Assembly (NCBI GenBank): GCA_035438985.1
Contig: DAORJK010000006.1
Location: 1 to 64,000, forward strand
Reading direction: 5' to 3'
Origin: UBA4408 sp002389785
Lineage (GTDB): Bacteria > Bacteroidota > Bacteroidia > UBA4408
DNA: 64,000 nt
Made by a program: the position numbers and the translations under genes. Below, one piece after another: positions 1-8,931 of the stretch (the first letter of the stretch is position 1; every line of letters begins with the position of its first letter). The notes beneath the pieces are model-generated. The model did not search any database and was not told the origin of the DNA. It worked only from the letters and a program-made list of their open reading frames with translations.

Positions 1-63
1 CCTTTATTCATAACGGTTACACTTTTTTGTGTCAACCTATTTCAGGACGAGGCAATTAACTAA
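1..63 (+). CDS. possible 3' end of an unidentified gene
   Basis: The frame starting at base 1 stays open for 20 codons and stops at TAA 61-63, immediately before a strong terminator on the same strand. That position is the only support. The translated tail ends in VNLFQDEAIN and I do not recognise it. A second frame (from base 3) also stays open to a TAA at 57-59, so the true reading frame is not certain. The rest of the gene lies outside the window. Confidence 0.25.
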   Translation, partial: PLFITVTLFCVNLFQDEAIN

Positions 64-64
64 T

Positions 65-98
65 AAAAAAAGCTGTCTCACTTAGACAGCTTTTTTTT
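65..98 (+). terminator. rho-independent terminator
   Basis: An eight-base stem AGCTGTCT/AGACAGCT (71-78 with 84-91) has a five-base loop and is flanked by A and T tracts. The T tract is on the plus strand, so it ends the gene entering from the left edge. The A tract makes it partly bidirectional. Confidence 0.8.
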
Positions 99-220
99 GT
101 CGCATGCATGATACTTTAAGTAAAATACTAAGCAGTGAAATTAATTTTGATTATAACTTAAGATTCTAATTGTTTTCAAATGAATTCCTTTCTTGATTTA
201 GATCCTACTTTCTTTCAATA

Positions 221-252
221 AAAAAGCCCTGCTTATTAAACCAGGGCTTTAT
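221..252 (-). terminator. rho-independent terminator of the Ala/Lys/Glu protein gene
   Basis: The stem AAAGCCCTG/CAGGGCTTT (223-231 with 242-250) has a ten-base loop. Read on the minus strand it is followed by a run of T. It lies about 20 bases after the stop codon of the minus-strand gene at 273-2312. Confidence 0.8.
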
Positions 253-272
253 GAAAACTTGCGAGTGATGAC

Positions 273-2312
273 TTATTCCTTTGCTTCTTTTTTAAATGAA
301 CCTTCGGTAATATCCAAATCATTCTTCTTGTAAAATACACCACCCCAGTTGTAGGTAATTTTTTTATACTCGTTTGCAGCAGCTCCATCAACCATTATAA
401 TACGCAGTACTTTAAAATTCGTACCCTCTTCATAAAGTGTAGTTTTCCCTTGAGGATATTTTTGAGCTAAGTCTGATAAGTAAATTTCTTTTTTCTCTTT
501 ATCAGTCATTGATGCACCGGTGCGCAGTTTTTCGCGGGCATCAGCAAGTGATTTTTCTCGTGCTGCAGCTTCGGCTTTGCTTTTTTCGAGTGCATCGGCT
601 TTGGCTTTTGCTATTTCATCGGCTTTTCTTTTTGCTTCTGCATCAGCCTTTGCACGAGCTTCGGCATCAGCTTTTGCCTTTGCATCAGCCTCTGCTTTAA
701 CTTTTGCAAGGGCTTCTTCTTTCGCTTTTTGTTCTGCTAATGCTTTTGCGTCAGCTTCAGCTTTTGCCTTTGCTCTGGCTTCTGCGTCTGCTTTTTCTTT
801 AGCCTCAGCTTCAGCCTTTGCTTTCGCCTCAGCTTCTGCCTTTATTTTGGCTTCAGCATCTGCTTTTGCCTTAGCTTTTGCAGCCAGTTCGGCTTCAGCT
901 TTTGCTTTGGCTTCGGCTTCGGCTTTTGCTTTGGCATCGGCTTCAGCTTTTGCTTTGGCATCGGCTTCCATTTTTAAACGTGCTGCAGCTTCAGCTTCTG
1001 CACGCTTTTTAGCATCCGCTTCAGCTTTTACTTTTGCTTCGGCTTCAGCCTTTGCTTTGGCTTCAGCTGCTTCCTTTGCTAATTTCTCAGCAGCTAATTT
1101 TGCTTCTGCCTCTGCTTTTGCTTTAGCAGCTGCTTCTGCTTCTGCTTTAGCTTTGGCTTCTGCCTCTGCTTTGGCTTTAGCTTCTGCTGCATCTTTCGCC
1201 TTTTTCTCCGCTGCTAATTTTGCTTCTGCCTCAGCTTTAGCTTTTGCAGCGGCTTCTGCTTCTGCTTTGGCTTTAGCTTCGGCTTCTTCCTTCGCTTTTT
1301 TATCTGCTGCCATTTTTGCTTCTGCCTCAGCTTTCGCTTTTGCAGCAGCTTCTGCTTCTGCTTTGGCTTTAGCATCGGCTTCTTCCTTTGCTTTTTTATC
1401 TGCTGCTAATTTAGCAGCAGCCTCGGCTTTAGCTTTCGCTTCTTCCTCAGCTTTGGCTTTGGCTTTTGCCTCTGCTTCCTCTTTCGCCTTTTTCTCGGCT
1501 GCTAATTTTGCATCAGCGTCTGCCTTGGCTTTTGCTGCTGCTTCTGCTTCTGCTTTGGCTTTGGCTTCTGCCTCAGCTTTTCGTTTTGCTTCTGCTTCCG
1601 CTTTAGCATTGGCTTCTGCCTCTGCTTTAGATTTGGCTTCTGCTTCTTCTTTTGCTTTGGCTTCAGCTGCTGCTTTTGCTTTAGCCTCCTCTGCAGCTTT
1701 ACGCTGAGCCTCGGCTTCTGCTTTTGCTTTTGCTGCCTCGGCTGCCTTGGCTTCAGCAGCAGCATTCGCTGCAGCAACTGATTCTAATCGTTTTTGTTCT
1801 TCTTGCTCCTTTTGTTTTACAACTAATTCCTTCTCTAGTTGTTCTATTTCTTTTTGAATGCTCTTTGTATAAGCCTTATCGTAATCAAATTGAACTTTAT
1901 TAGCATCAAAAGCAATTTTTGCCGCCGGTTTATCCAGCACCGTTACGTCTAAATCTTTTATCTGTTCAAACAGCTCAATTTGAAATCCACTATATGCAAA
2001 ATCTCCATCCTTGCTTTCATCCCCGGGAACCCCTCCAGTATTAATCTCAATGTATTTCGAAACATGCCCGGGCTTAGATGCCACTATTTTATACTCACCA
2101 TCAGCTTCTAATTTAAAGGAGAATTTCCCATTGCTTCCGGTTCTCATTTGTTCTACTTGCTCTCCATTTTTCATTAAACTAACAACAGCTCCTTCTAAAG
2201 CTTTTCCCTTTTTAGTTACTTGGGCATCAATCTCAAGCTTCCATTTACTTTGTGCAAGAGTAGGAAGACTGATGCAAATAAATAAACTAATCAAACTTAT
2301 TAATCCCTTCAT
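273..2312 (-). CDS. secreted protein with regulatory-like N-terminal domain and ~450-residue Ala/Lys/Glu helix
   Basis: The product is 679 residues when started at the ATG at 2312. That start gives a clean signal peptide (MKGLISLISLFICISLPTLAQ); an upstream in-frame ATG at 2342 would put ten polar residues before it. Residues ~23-115 look like a carboxypeptidase-regulatory-like beta-sandwich (KGKALEGAVVSLMKNG, then SNGKFSFKLE). Residues ~153-600 consist almost entirely of A, K and E with some R and D, in the style of AEAKAKAEAEAK, and should form one very long alpha-helix resembling TolA domain II. The C-terminal ~78 residues are ordinary sequence (KYPQGKTTLYEEGTNFKVLR) and probably form a small globular domain. 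It is a single-gene unit with its own terminator. A role as a periplasmic spacer or envelope-bridging protein is inference; no enzymatic motif is visible. Confidence 0.85.
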   Translation of the reverse strand: MKGLISLISLFICISLPTLAQSKWKLEIDAQVTKKGKALEGAVVSLMKNGEQVEQMRTGSNGKFSFKLEADGEYKIVASKPGHVSKYIEINTGGVPGDESKDGDFAYSGFQIELFEQIKDLDVTVLDKPAAKIAFDANKVQFDYDKAYTKSIQKEIEQLEKELVVKQKEQEEQKRLESVAAANAAAEAKAAEAAKAKAEAEAQRKAAEEAKAKAAAEAKAKEEAEAKSKAEAEANAKAEAEAKRKAEAEAKAKAEAEAAAKAKADADAKLAAEKKAKEEAEAKAKAKAEEEAKAKAEAAAKLAADKKAKEEADAKAKAEAEAAAKAKAEAEAKMAADKKAKEEAEAKAKAEAEAAAKAKAEAEAKLAAEKKAKDAAEAKAKAEAEAKAKAEAEAAAKAKAEAEAKLAAEKLAKEAAEAKAKAEAEAKVKAEADAKKRAEAEAAARLKMEADAKAKAEADAKAKAEAEAKAKAEAELAAKAKAKADAEAKIKAEAEAKAKAEAEAKEKADAEARAKAKAEADAKALAEQKAKEEALAKVKAEADAKAKADAEARAKADAEAKRKADEIAKAKADALEKSKAEAAAREKSLADAREKLRTGASMTDKEKKEIYLSDLAQKYPQGKTTLYEEGTNFKVLRIIMVDGAAANEYKKITYNWGGVFYKKNDLDITEGSFKKEAKE

Positions 2313-2573
2313 ATTCAATTTTTTCGCAGTGCAAATTCGCATTATGACTATGTATTTTGTTAATCGACAAATTTAAAAATTAAAACCCAATTATTTAGCT
2401 AATCGGGTTTACTTTTACCAACAATTTAGAAAAACGGTTTTCAAAAATTAGGCCACTAATTGCTAAGAACTAAAATACATCACGATATTCGGAATTGTCA
2501 TAAATAGTAGCCTACAGTATCGTCTTGAAAGGCTAAAATTTTTACTAATTCCAAAAAATACTACATTCGAAAC

Positions 2574-2581
2574 TATTTTTG
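2574..2581 (+). promoter_or_regulatory. candidate -7 promoter box (TATTTTTG)
   Basis: It matches the Bacteroidota TAnnTTTG box and lies 26 bases before the GTG start of the oxidoreductase gene. No clear TTTG -33 box is seen, so support is moderate. Confidence 0.35.
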
Positions 2582-2607
2582 AACTAAATTCAAATCATTC
2601 AAGCATT

Positions 2608-3726
2608 GTGCAATTAAGTTATTGGGAAAAAAGTACCTATTTCAATACCACCGATGTTCTCATAATTGGCAGTGGAATTGTGGGATTGTTTGCGGCTTTG
2701 GAAATAAAAAAATTAGCTCCTAAATTAAAAGTGCTGATACTTGAACGCGGTGCCTTACCAAGTGGAGCCAGTTCTAAAAATGCCGGATTCGCCTGCTTTG
2801 GAAGTCCGGGTGAATTGCTCGATGACATTGCTAATAGCAGTGAAACAGAAGTAATGAATCTGGTACAAAAAAGAATCAAAGGACTTACTAAACTGCGTAA
2901 AACTTTAGGTGATAAGGCTATTGATTATAAAGGTTTGGGAGGATATGAGGTATTCGACACTGAAGCTGATTATGAGCATTGTGCAGGGCAACTTTCTTAT
3001 TTAAACAACTTGGTAAAAGAATCTGCAGGTATTCATCAAACTTATTCAATTGCCGATTCTAAAATTAAGTCTTTTGGTTTTGATGGAGTAAGGCATTTGT
3101 TATACAATTCAAATGAAGGGCAGATTAACACCGGTAGTATGATGAAAGCTTTGGTATTGAAAGTACAAAAAACCGGAACTACCATCCTAAATGGAATTAG
3201 CATAAAATCACTCTACCCGGATGCTTCCGGTGTTGTATTGGATGACAATACCGAACTGAAAGCAAATAAAATACTAGTATGCACAAATGGCTTTGCGCAA
3301 CAACTTTTACCAAATTTAAATGTTCATCCGGCACGCGCTCAAGTGCTGATAACTAATCCCATAAAAGACCTTAAAATAAAGGGTTCCTTTCATTTTGATA
3401 AAGGCTATTACTATTTTAGAAATATCGATGATCGAATACTTTTAGGAGGAGGAAGAAATCTAGATTTTAAAGGAGAAGAAACTTATAATTTAAATACTAC
3501 CCCTCTCATTCAATCAAGTCTTGAAAAATTACTTCAGGAAAAAATCCTTCCGAACACAAAATTTGAAATTGAACAACGCTGGAGTGGAATAATGGGTTTA
3601 GGAAAAGAAAAATCACCGATTATTAAACAAATAAATTCACAGGTTTATTGTGCAGTTCGCTTAGGCGGAATGGGCGTTGCTCTGGGCAGCCTGGTGGGTG
3701 AAGAAGCCGCAAAACTAATTGTGTAA
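2608..3726 (+). CDS. FAD-dependent oxidoreductase (DAO family)
   Basis: The product is 372 residues. Near the N-terminus it has the Rossmann dinucleotide motif VLIIGSGIVGLFAALEI followed by an ILERG strand end and SGASSKNAGFACFG. The GASSKNAG segment is typical of the D-amino-acid oxidase / glycine oxidase superfamily, where it contacts FAD. The C-terminus (RWSGIMG, then GGMGVALGSLVGEEAA) is the usual second FAD-binding segment. The predicted reaction is oxidative deamination or a similar oxidation of a small amine; the substrate cannot be read from the sequence. The start is GTG at 2608, because no ATG precedes the Rossmann motif. No signal peptide, so cytoplasmic. It stands as a single gene before a lipoprotein gene. 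Confidence 0.85.
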   Translation: MQLSYWEKSTYFNTTDVLIIGSGIVGLFAALEIKKLAPKLKVLILERGALPSGASSKNAGFACFGSPGELLDDIANSSETEVMNLVQKRIKGLTKLRKTLGDKAIDYKGLGGYEVFDTEADYEHCAGQLSYLNNLVKESAGIHQTYSIADSKIKSFGFDGVRHLLYNSNEGQINTGSMMKALVLKVQKTGTTILNGISIKSLYPDASGVVLDDNTELKANKILVCTNGFAQQLLPNLNVHPARAQVLITNPIKDLKIKGSFHFDKGYYYFRNIDDRILLGGGRNLDFKGEETYNLNTTPLIQSSLEKLLQEKILPNTKFEIEQRWSGIMGLGKEKSPIIKQINSQVYCAVRLGGMGVALGSLVGEEAAKLIV

Positions 3727-3784
3727 TACTTGGTATAACTAATTGCACTTGGAACAATAATCCTTTTAAAAAGCAGTTAAATCC

Positions 3785-3792
3785 TATATTTG
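3785..3792 (+). promoter_or_regulatory. candidate -7 promoter box (TATATTTG)
   Basis: A perfect TAnnTTTG match 20 bases upstream of the ATG of the lipoprotein gene at 3813. No -33 partner is obvious. Confidence 0.4.
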
Positions 3793-3812
3793 AAAATCAA
3801 TTGACTCACTAA

Positions 3813-5228
3813 ATGCGCTATACTTTTTTACTGTTTTCAATTTTATTTAGTTTTTATGCTTGCCGTAAAGATGAAAAAATAACCAATGACAGTTCTGCAA
3901 AGCTTGAATTTTCTGTTGATACAATTCTTTTCGACACTGTGTTTACAACGGCCGGTTCTACAGTGGCAGCTTTGGTTGTGCACAACAATAACGATAAAAA
4001 AGTTTTGATTTCGAGTATACGTTTAGCAGGAGGAGCAACTTCTGCTTACCGCTTAAATATTGATGGAGTTCCTGCAGATAGGGCCAATAACATTGCTATT
4101 TCAGGGAAAGACAGTATGTTTATTTTTGTCGAAGTTACGGTAGATCCCAACAATTCGCTTTCCCCATTTTTAGTAAACGATTCTATTGAATTTATTACCA
4201 ATGGGAATTTACAATATGTACAATTGGTTGCCTATGGTCAGAATGCACATTATTTCAGACCGGATACAAATGTACCCGGCTACCCACCTTTTTCAGTAAT
4301 TCCCAGTAATTCGGGTAATGATGCACATTGGATAAACGATTTGCCCTATGTGATAGTAGGTTATGCAGTTGTGGATAGTGGATGTGTTTTAAAAATTGAT
4401 CCCGGAGTACGGGTACATTTTCACAAAGGTGGTGGATTGTGGGTGTATGAGGAAGGCGCCATTGAAGTAAATGGAACAAAAGATAATCCGGTTGTATTTC
4501 AAGGCGACAGGCTCGAAAGTTTTTACAAAGAAGAAGCAGGTCAATGGGACAGAATTTGGATCAATGAAAACACTACACGAAATAATGTATTTAATTATGC
4601 CATAATAAAAAATGCTTTTATAGGAATACAAGCAGAGATTCAACAAACACTTTCGGCGAATAAACTGGTGCTAAACAATACCATTATTCGTAATATGAAT
4701 GGATTGGGTATTTACAGCACGGCTTATAACATTGATGCTACGAATGTAGTAATTGCAAATTGTGGGCAACAACTTTTAGGTTTAACTTTAGGTGGTACAC
4801 ATAATTTTACACATTGTACATTAGCCAATTATTGGACAGCTTCACAACGTCAAGATCCGGCTTTTGTATTCACCAATTATAATTCATTTCAAGCCATCGA
4901 CTTAAATGCAAAGTTTACTAATTGTATTTTGGATGGTAGTCAAGATGAGGAATTTGCTTTTGATTTTAGTAGCGCTAAATTAAGCAAGTATAAATTTATT
5001 AATTGCATGTTACGCACGCAAAAGCCTACTAACGATACGGCTCATTATACATCTCCATTTATAAACCAAGATGCCGTTTTTACAGATAAAATACTTAATG
5101 ATTACCGTCTTACCTCAACCTCCTTTGCAATTGATAAAGGAACGAGTACAATTCCTTTTGTTGACAAAGACATCACTGATTATGTTCGTACCCTTCCTGC
5201 CGATTTAGGAGCTTATGAGTTTCGTTGA
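3813..5228 (+). CDS. lipoprotein with right-handed parallel beta-helix region
   Basis: The product is 471 residues. The N-terminus is a lipoprotein signal (MRYTFLLFSILFSFYACRKD) with Cys17 as the predicted lipidated residue. An Ig-like domain follows (FSVDTILFDTVFTTAGST), a start shared by a widespread but poorly characterised Bacteroidota family. Residues ~200-440 have short Asn/Gly-rich strands with recurring N.(T/V)I and NC patterns, consistent with a right-handed parallel beta-helix of the pectate-lyase type. The C-terminus is DLGAYEFR, common at the end of such secreted proteins. No catalytic residues can be assigned. Probably attached to the outer membrane; binding or structural role is inferred. 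Confidence 0.8.
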   Translation: MRYTFLLFSILFSFYACRKDEKITNDSSAKLEFSVDTILFDTVFTTAGSTVAALVVHNNNDKKVLISSIRLAGGATSAYRLNIDGVPADRANNIAISGKDSMFIFVEVTVDPNNSLSPFLVNDSIEFITNGNLQYVQLVAYGQNAHYFRPDTNVPGYPPFSVIPSNSGNDAHWINDLPYVIVGYAVVDSGCVLKIDPGVRVHFHKGGGLWVYEEGAIEVNGTKDNPVVFQGDRLESFYKEEAGQWDRIWINENTTRNNVFNYAIIKNAFIGIQAEIQQTLSANKLVLNNTIIRNMNGLGIYSTAYNIDATNVVIANCGQQLLGLTLGGTHNFTHCTLANYWTASQRQDPAFVFTNYNSFQAIDLNAKFTNCILDGSQDEEFAFDFSSAKLSKYKFINCMLRTQKPTNDTAHYTSPFINQDAVFTDKILNDYRLTSTSFAIDKGTSTIPFVDKDITDYVRTLPADLGAYEFR

Positions 5229-5439
5229 ATAGTGAGTTTCACTTTAGGCTTATTAAGCGCTATTTTCTTTTGAATCCTTCTTACTAACTATTACTTCTAA
5301 CATGTAAATAGCGGTTTTAGTTGAAATAACGTTTTGATTTATTGAGCCTTTTTCTGCAATTAGATTCACTAAAGATTTTTTTTGAATTGAAACTTTTTTT
5401 ATCGGCTTGCGTAAAAGTTACAAAACACAATCCAATAAG

Positions 5440-6006
5440 ATGAGAACACTTTTCTGTTTAGCAGGTATCTTATTTCTTTGCAGCTTTAATAAAGACAAAG
5501 CTCCGGTACGCGAATGGACCAGATACAATATAAATTATGAAGACTTTAGAGCTTCCGCCGATAAAAAAAGCAATTTTGATGCAGTAACCGAATGCGGAAT
5601 TAAATACGAAATGTACATTGAAGACGATAGTGCTTACATACGTATTGTAGCTGTTTTAAATCGTCACAAATCATGGATAAAAGATAAATCACCGGAAGTA
5701 TTGAACCACGAACAAGGTCATTTTAATATTTGTGAAAGAAGTGTGCGAATGTTTCGTAAGCGAATTTATACTTACGAAGAACAATTAACGCCTAAAAATA
5801 TAGAAAGCGTCATGAATCAATTGCTTGATGAAGCCACTGAATCGAATCGTTTGAATCAAAACATGTACGAAAACTCAGTTGAGGATGAACGAGTACAACA
5901 GTATTGGGATAAACTGATTATTGAAGACATTGATAAACTAGAAGCTTTCTCGGGTAGTTTGATTGTTATTGGTTTGAAAGACCAACAATTAAGCAGCCTA
6001 AAATAA
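5440..6006 (+). CDS. DUF922 protein, putative HExxH zinc-dependent protease
   Basis: The product is 188 residues from the ATG at 5440, which places the hydrophobic segment MRTLFCLAGILFLCSF at the N-terminus; an in-frame TTG at 5407 would add eleven polar residues. The core WTRYNINYEDF and the motif LNHEQGHFNICE match the DUF922 family, whose HExxH suggests a metallopeptidase fold. Here HEQGH is intact, and E in ICE downstream could be a third ligand. It is probably secreted or membrane-associated. The biological substrate is unknown for the family. It converges on rpsP and shares a bidirectional terminator with it. Confidence 0.75.
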   Translation: MRTLFCLAGILFLCSFNKDKAPVREWTRYNINYEDFRASADKKSNFDAVTECGIKYEMYIEDDSAYIRIVAVLNRHKSWIKDKSPEVLNHEQGHFNICERSVRMFRKRIYTYEEQLTPKNIESVMNQLLDEATESNRLNQNMYENSVEDERVQQYWDKLIIEDIDKLEAFSGSLIVIGLKDQQLSSLK

Positions 6007-6045
6007 ATCTAAAAGCTCAGAAAATAAGATTCAGATCAGCCAAAT

Positions 6046-6084
6046 AAAAAAAGCCTGCGATTCAATAGAATTGCAGGCTTTTTT
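6046..6084. terminator. bidirectional terminator between the DUF922 gene and rpsP
   Basis: An eleven-base stem (6053-6063 with 6068-6078, one G-T wobble) closes a four-base AATA loop. It is flanked by seven A on the left and six T on the right, so it can stop transcription from both convergent genes. Confidence 0.9.
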
Positions 6085-6099
6085 AGTATCATGTTTTAA

Positions 6100-6624
6100 T
6101 TATGCTTCACTTGCTGGTGTTTCGTCAGTAGCAACCGGTGCTGCTGCTTCTTCTTCAGCAGGTGGCGGTGTATTTTTAGCAAGAATTGCTTTTGCTTTCG
6201 CTTCTTTAACTGCTGATTCAGCTGCTAATCGCTTCTTCATTTCGTCTTGCTTACTAGCTTTAACACTGTTCGCTTTATCACTGATTTTTGATTCTTTTTC
6301 AGCTAACCACTTATCAAATTTAGCATCAGCTAATTCTTGAGTTAATGCTCCTTTGTTTACCCCTTTTTGCAAGTGGTTTTTATACATTACCCCCTTGTAA
6401 CTCAATATTGCTTTACAAGTGTCGGTTGGTTGAGCACCATTTTGCAACCACTGAAGTGCTTTTTCAGTATCTAAATTAATTGTTGCTGGATTTGTAGTTG
6501 GGTTGTAGGTGCCAATGTTCTCTATAAACTTTCCGTCTCGAGGTGCACGACCATCCGCAATTACAATGTGGAAGTAGGCTTTGCCTTTCTTACCATGTCG
6601 TTGTAATCTAATTTTTGCTGGCAT
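6100..6624 (-). CDS. rpsP: 30S ribosomal protein S16 with C-terminal extension
   Basis: S16 is a small-subunit assembly protein. The N-terminus MPAKIRLQRHGKKGKAYFHI, then ADGRAPRDGKFIENIGTYNP, is the universal S16 signature. The canonical domain covers residues 1 to about 85. The remaining ~90 residues are a charged Lys/Ala/Glu-rich segment ending in an acidic Pro/Ala/Glu tail (PPPAEEEAAAPVA), giving 174 residues instead of the usual 80-90. Long S16 tails are common in Bacteroidota. Unlike many bacteria, it does not sit in a visible rimM-trmD operon. A well-matched promoter lies directly upstream. Confidence 0.97.
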   Translation of the reverse strand: MPAKIRLQRHGKKGKAYFHIVIADGRAPRDGKFIENIGTYNPTTNPATINLDTEKALQWLQNGAQPTDTCKAILSYKGVMYKNHLQKGVNKGALTQELADAKFDKWLAEKESKISDKANSVKASKQDEMKKRLAAESAVKEAKAKAILAKNTPPPAEEEAAAPVATDETPASEA

Positions 6625-6664
6625 TGTTTAATTGTTTAATGATTATTTTTTAAAAATTGGACTG

Positions 6665-6696
6665 CGAAAGTACTATTTATTTTATTGTGAGCCAAA
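6665..6696 (-). promoter_or_regulatory. Bacteroidota-type promoter of rpsP
   Basis: On the minus strand TTTG (6696-6693) is followed after 20 bases by TACTTTCG (6672-6665), close to the TTTG/TAnnTTTG consensus with normal spacing. It lies 40 bases before the rpsP ATG. This is the best-matched promoter in the window. Confidence 0.65.
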
Positions 6697-6789
6697 TGCG
6701 AATGCAAATTATTTAGTCCTTTTTACATGCCTTCCAATTTGCCGGCAATTAATTCTATTTTTACATTTCAAGTTTTACTCAATTTTCCT

Positions 6790-8739
6790 ATGTATTCAAA
6801 ACGTTTACTTGCTGTATTTTGTTGTGTTAGTTTTGTTTGTGTACTTGCACTTGTTGGTGCTCAGCGTACTGATCAAAAATTAAATTTTCATACGGCAAAT
6901 GAACTTGGTGTATTAAAAAAGCTCCTGGCTAGTCCGATTGGGCCCGGTGACTATTTTAGTACTCATACCCATTGTAAAAGTTGCCATGGAAAAGATAGTT
7001 TAATGGTTGCGAACATTGCTCCTAATGGAGAGGATATTAATGTAGTTGACGATTGGCAAGCAAGTATGATGGCGCTTTCGGCTAAAGACCCATTTTGGAG
7101 AGCCAAAGTAAGCCACGAAATTTTAGTAAATCCTGGACATACGCTTGAGTTGCAAGATAATTGTACCTCTTGCCACGCACCCATGGGCAATTATACGTCG
7201 AAATATAAAGTAAGTGCAACACATTATACTATTGCTGCCTTGCAAGCCGATTCTCTAGGCTTAGATGGTGTTTCATGTGTTGGTTGCCATGCAATTGCCG
7301 ATAGCGCTCGTTTAGGTTCAGTTTTTTCAGGTATCCTACCTTATGATACAACACGCAACATTTATGGGCCTTATACTTTTCCGATGGCAGGACCTATGTT
7401 GGTAAACAGCGGCTTTACACCTAAATACAGTGCTCATTTAAATTTATCAAAAGCTTGTTCACCTTGTCATACGCTCATAAATAAAACAGTTGACTTAAAC
7501 GGAAATTTCACGGGTGCTACTTTTGTCGAACAAGCTACTTATCAGGAATGGATTAATTCGAATTATTCGGCCGGTGGTATAACCTGTCAGAAATGCCACA
7601 TGCCTGAAATTTCAGGAGGTGTAATCATAGCTAACGATAATCCTTCCATCCCTTATCGAAGTCCATTTAGTCAACACATTTTTGCAGGTGGCAATAACTT
7701 TATGCTTCAATTGATGAAGCAAAACAAAGCACAATTAGGCATTGGCGCTGCCGACCGCATGTTTGATTCTACCCTCCTAGCAACCAATCGATTATTGCAA
7801 AAAAACACACTCGATATTCAGCTAACAAACGATAGTCTTACTAGCGATACAGCCTATTTTAAAGTCCACTTATTAAATAAAGCCGGTCATAAGTTCCCTT
7901 CAGGATATCCTTCGCGAAGAGCCGTAGTTGAATTCACCGTAATTGATTCTAGCAATGATACCTTGTTTGTTTCAGGAAAATTTAATCCTGATTATACTGT
8001 GAAAAGTGAAAATGCATCCTTTGAAACCCATCATGAAGTTATTTCTCAAAGTCAACAGTCTCAAATTTATGAATTGGTGATGGGAGATGTTAATCAACAA
8101 CCAACCACGGTTGCTGAACGAGCAGCCTTTTTATTAAAAGATAACCGCCTTCCTCCGCAAGGATTTACCACTAACCATTTAAGCTATGATACTGCTAAAA
8201 TTTCGCAAGATGCAATTGCAGATGAAAACTTTAATAAAGTTAACCAGGTGGAAGGTAGTGGCTCCGACGATATTTATTACAGGGTGCCAATTAGCGGTAT
8301 TAGTGGAAACATTAAAGTAGTTGCTAAAATTTGGTATCAATCCGTGCCTCCAAAATGGTTAAACGAGATGTTTGCATTTACTAGTGCTGAAATTGATTCA
8401 TTTAAACAAGAGTATCAGGCAAGTAATAAAATGCCGGTGTTGATAGCTGCCGACAGCATACTTCAAATTTCACTTCGTAATTCAACCGATTTGAAAAAAG
8501 AAGCAAGCTTGAAAGTATGGCCAAGCATCAGCAGTGGTAGTGTGTTTGTTCAGCTTAATGCAGCCGACGAATTAAAAGAAATTTATGTTTACAGCAGCGA
8601 AGGAAAACTTGAAAAAATTATGAATATTGCCACAGCTACAAAATACCTTCAAGTAGATTTACCAAGTTACAGCGGAGTGTATTTCATAAACATCAGAACC
8701 CGAAAAATGAATGTGGTTAAAAAGGTTTATCGAGAGTAA
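6790..8739 (+). CDS. secreted five-haem c-type cytochrome with T9SS sorting domain
   Basis: The product is 649 residues from the ATG at 6790, which begins a signal peptide (MYSKRLLAVFCCVSFVCVLA); the frame is open further up but adds only non-signal sequence. Five CxxCH haem-attachment motifs are visible at about residues 62 (CKSCH), 125 (CTSCH), 163 (CVGCH), 223 (CSPCH) and 266 (CQKCH). A beta-rich region follows (HKFPSGYPSRRAVVEF). The last ~75 residues look like a T9SS type A sorting domain (SLKVWPSISSGSVFVQL, then GVYFINIRTRK). The likely location is the cell surface or outside the cell. The role could be extracellular electron transfer or a redox enzyme; the donor and substrate are not visible. 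It is a single gene. Confidence 0.88.
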   Translation: MYSKRLLAVFCCVSFVCVLALVGAQRTDQKLNFHTANELGVLKKLLASPIGPGDYFSTHTHCKSCHGKDSLMVANIAPNGEDINVVDDWQASMMALSAKDPFWRAKVSHEILVNPGHTLELQDNCTSCHAPMGNYTSKYKVSATHYTIAALQADSLGLDGVSCVGCHAIADSARLGSVFSGILPYDTTRNIYGPYTFPMAGPMLVNSGFTPKYSAHLNLSKACSPCHTLINKTVDLNGNFTGATFVEQATYQEWINSNYSAGGITCQKCHMPEISGGVIIANDNPSIPYRSPFSQHIFAGGNNFMLQLMKQNKAQLGIGAADRMFDSTLLATNRLLQKNTLDIQLTNDSLTSDTAYFKVHLLNKAGHKFPSGYPSRRAVVEFTVIDSSNDTLFVSGKFNPDYTVKSENASFETHHEVISQSQQSQIYELVMGDVNQQPTTVAERAAFLLKDNRLPPQGFTTNHLSYDTAKISQDAIADENFNKVNQVEGSGSDDIYYRVPISGISGNIKVVAKIWYQSVPPKWLNEMFAFTSAEIDSFKQEYQASNKMPVLIAADSILQISLRNSTDLKKEASLKVWPSISSGSVFVQLNAADELKEIYVYSSEGKLEKIMNIATATKYLQVDLPSYSGVYFINIRTRKMNVVKKVYRE

Positions 8740-8931
8740 TCGAATAAAATTCAATCACCTTTTTCATTGAATTTAGCTTAATTAAACATAACCCCTAAGC
8801 GCACAAAGGATGCGCCAGTTTCAATAATAAAAGTACTCTATTTTAAGACTTTTGTTTCTATGATATGAGAAGAAAAAAGTAACAAAAAATGGGTATTAAA
8901 ATGGCGCATTAAAGCAAACGTTTTTACCAGT

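Noticed and set aside
520..1707. Long plus-strand open frame of 395 residues opposite the Ala/Lys/Glu gene
   Set aside because: It is the antisense shadow of a repetitive GCT/GCC-rich gene and gives low-complexity Ala/Ser/Phe sequence. The minus-strand gene has a signal peptide, two ordinary terminal domains and a terminator.
1502..1777. Second minus-strand frame of Lys/Gln/Pro-rich sequence within the same gene
   Set aside because: It is an alternate frame of the same repeat, without start context or domain character.
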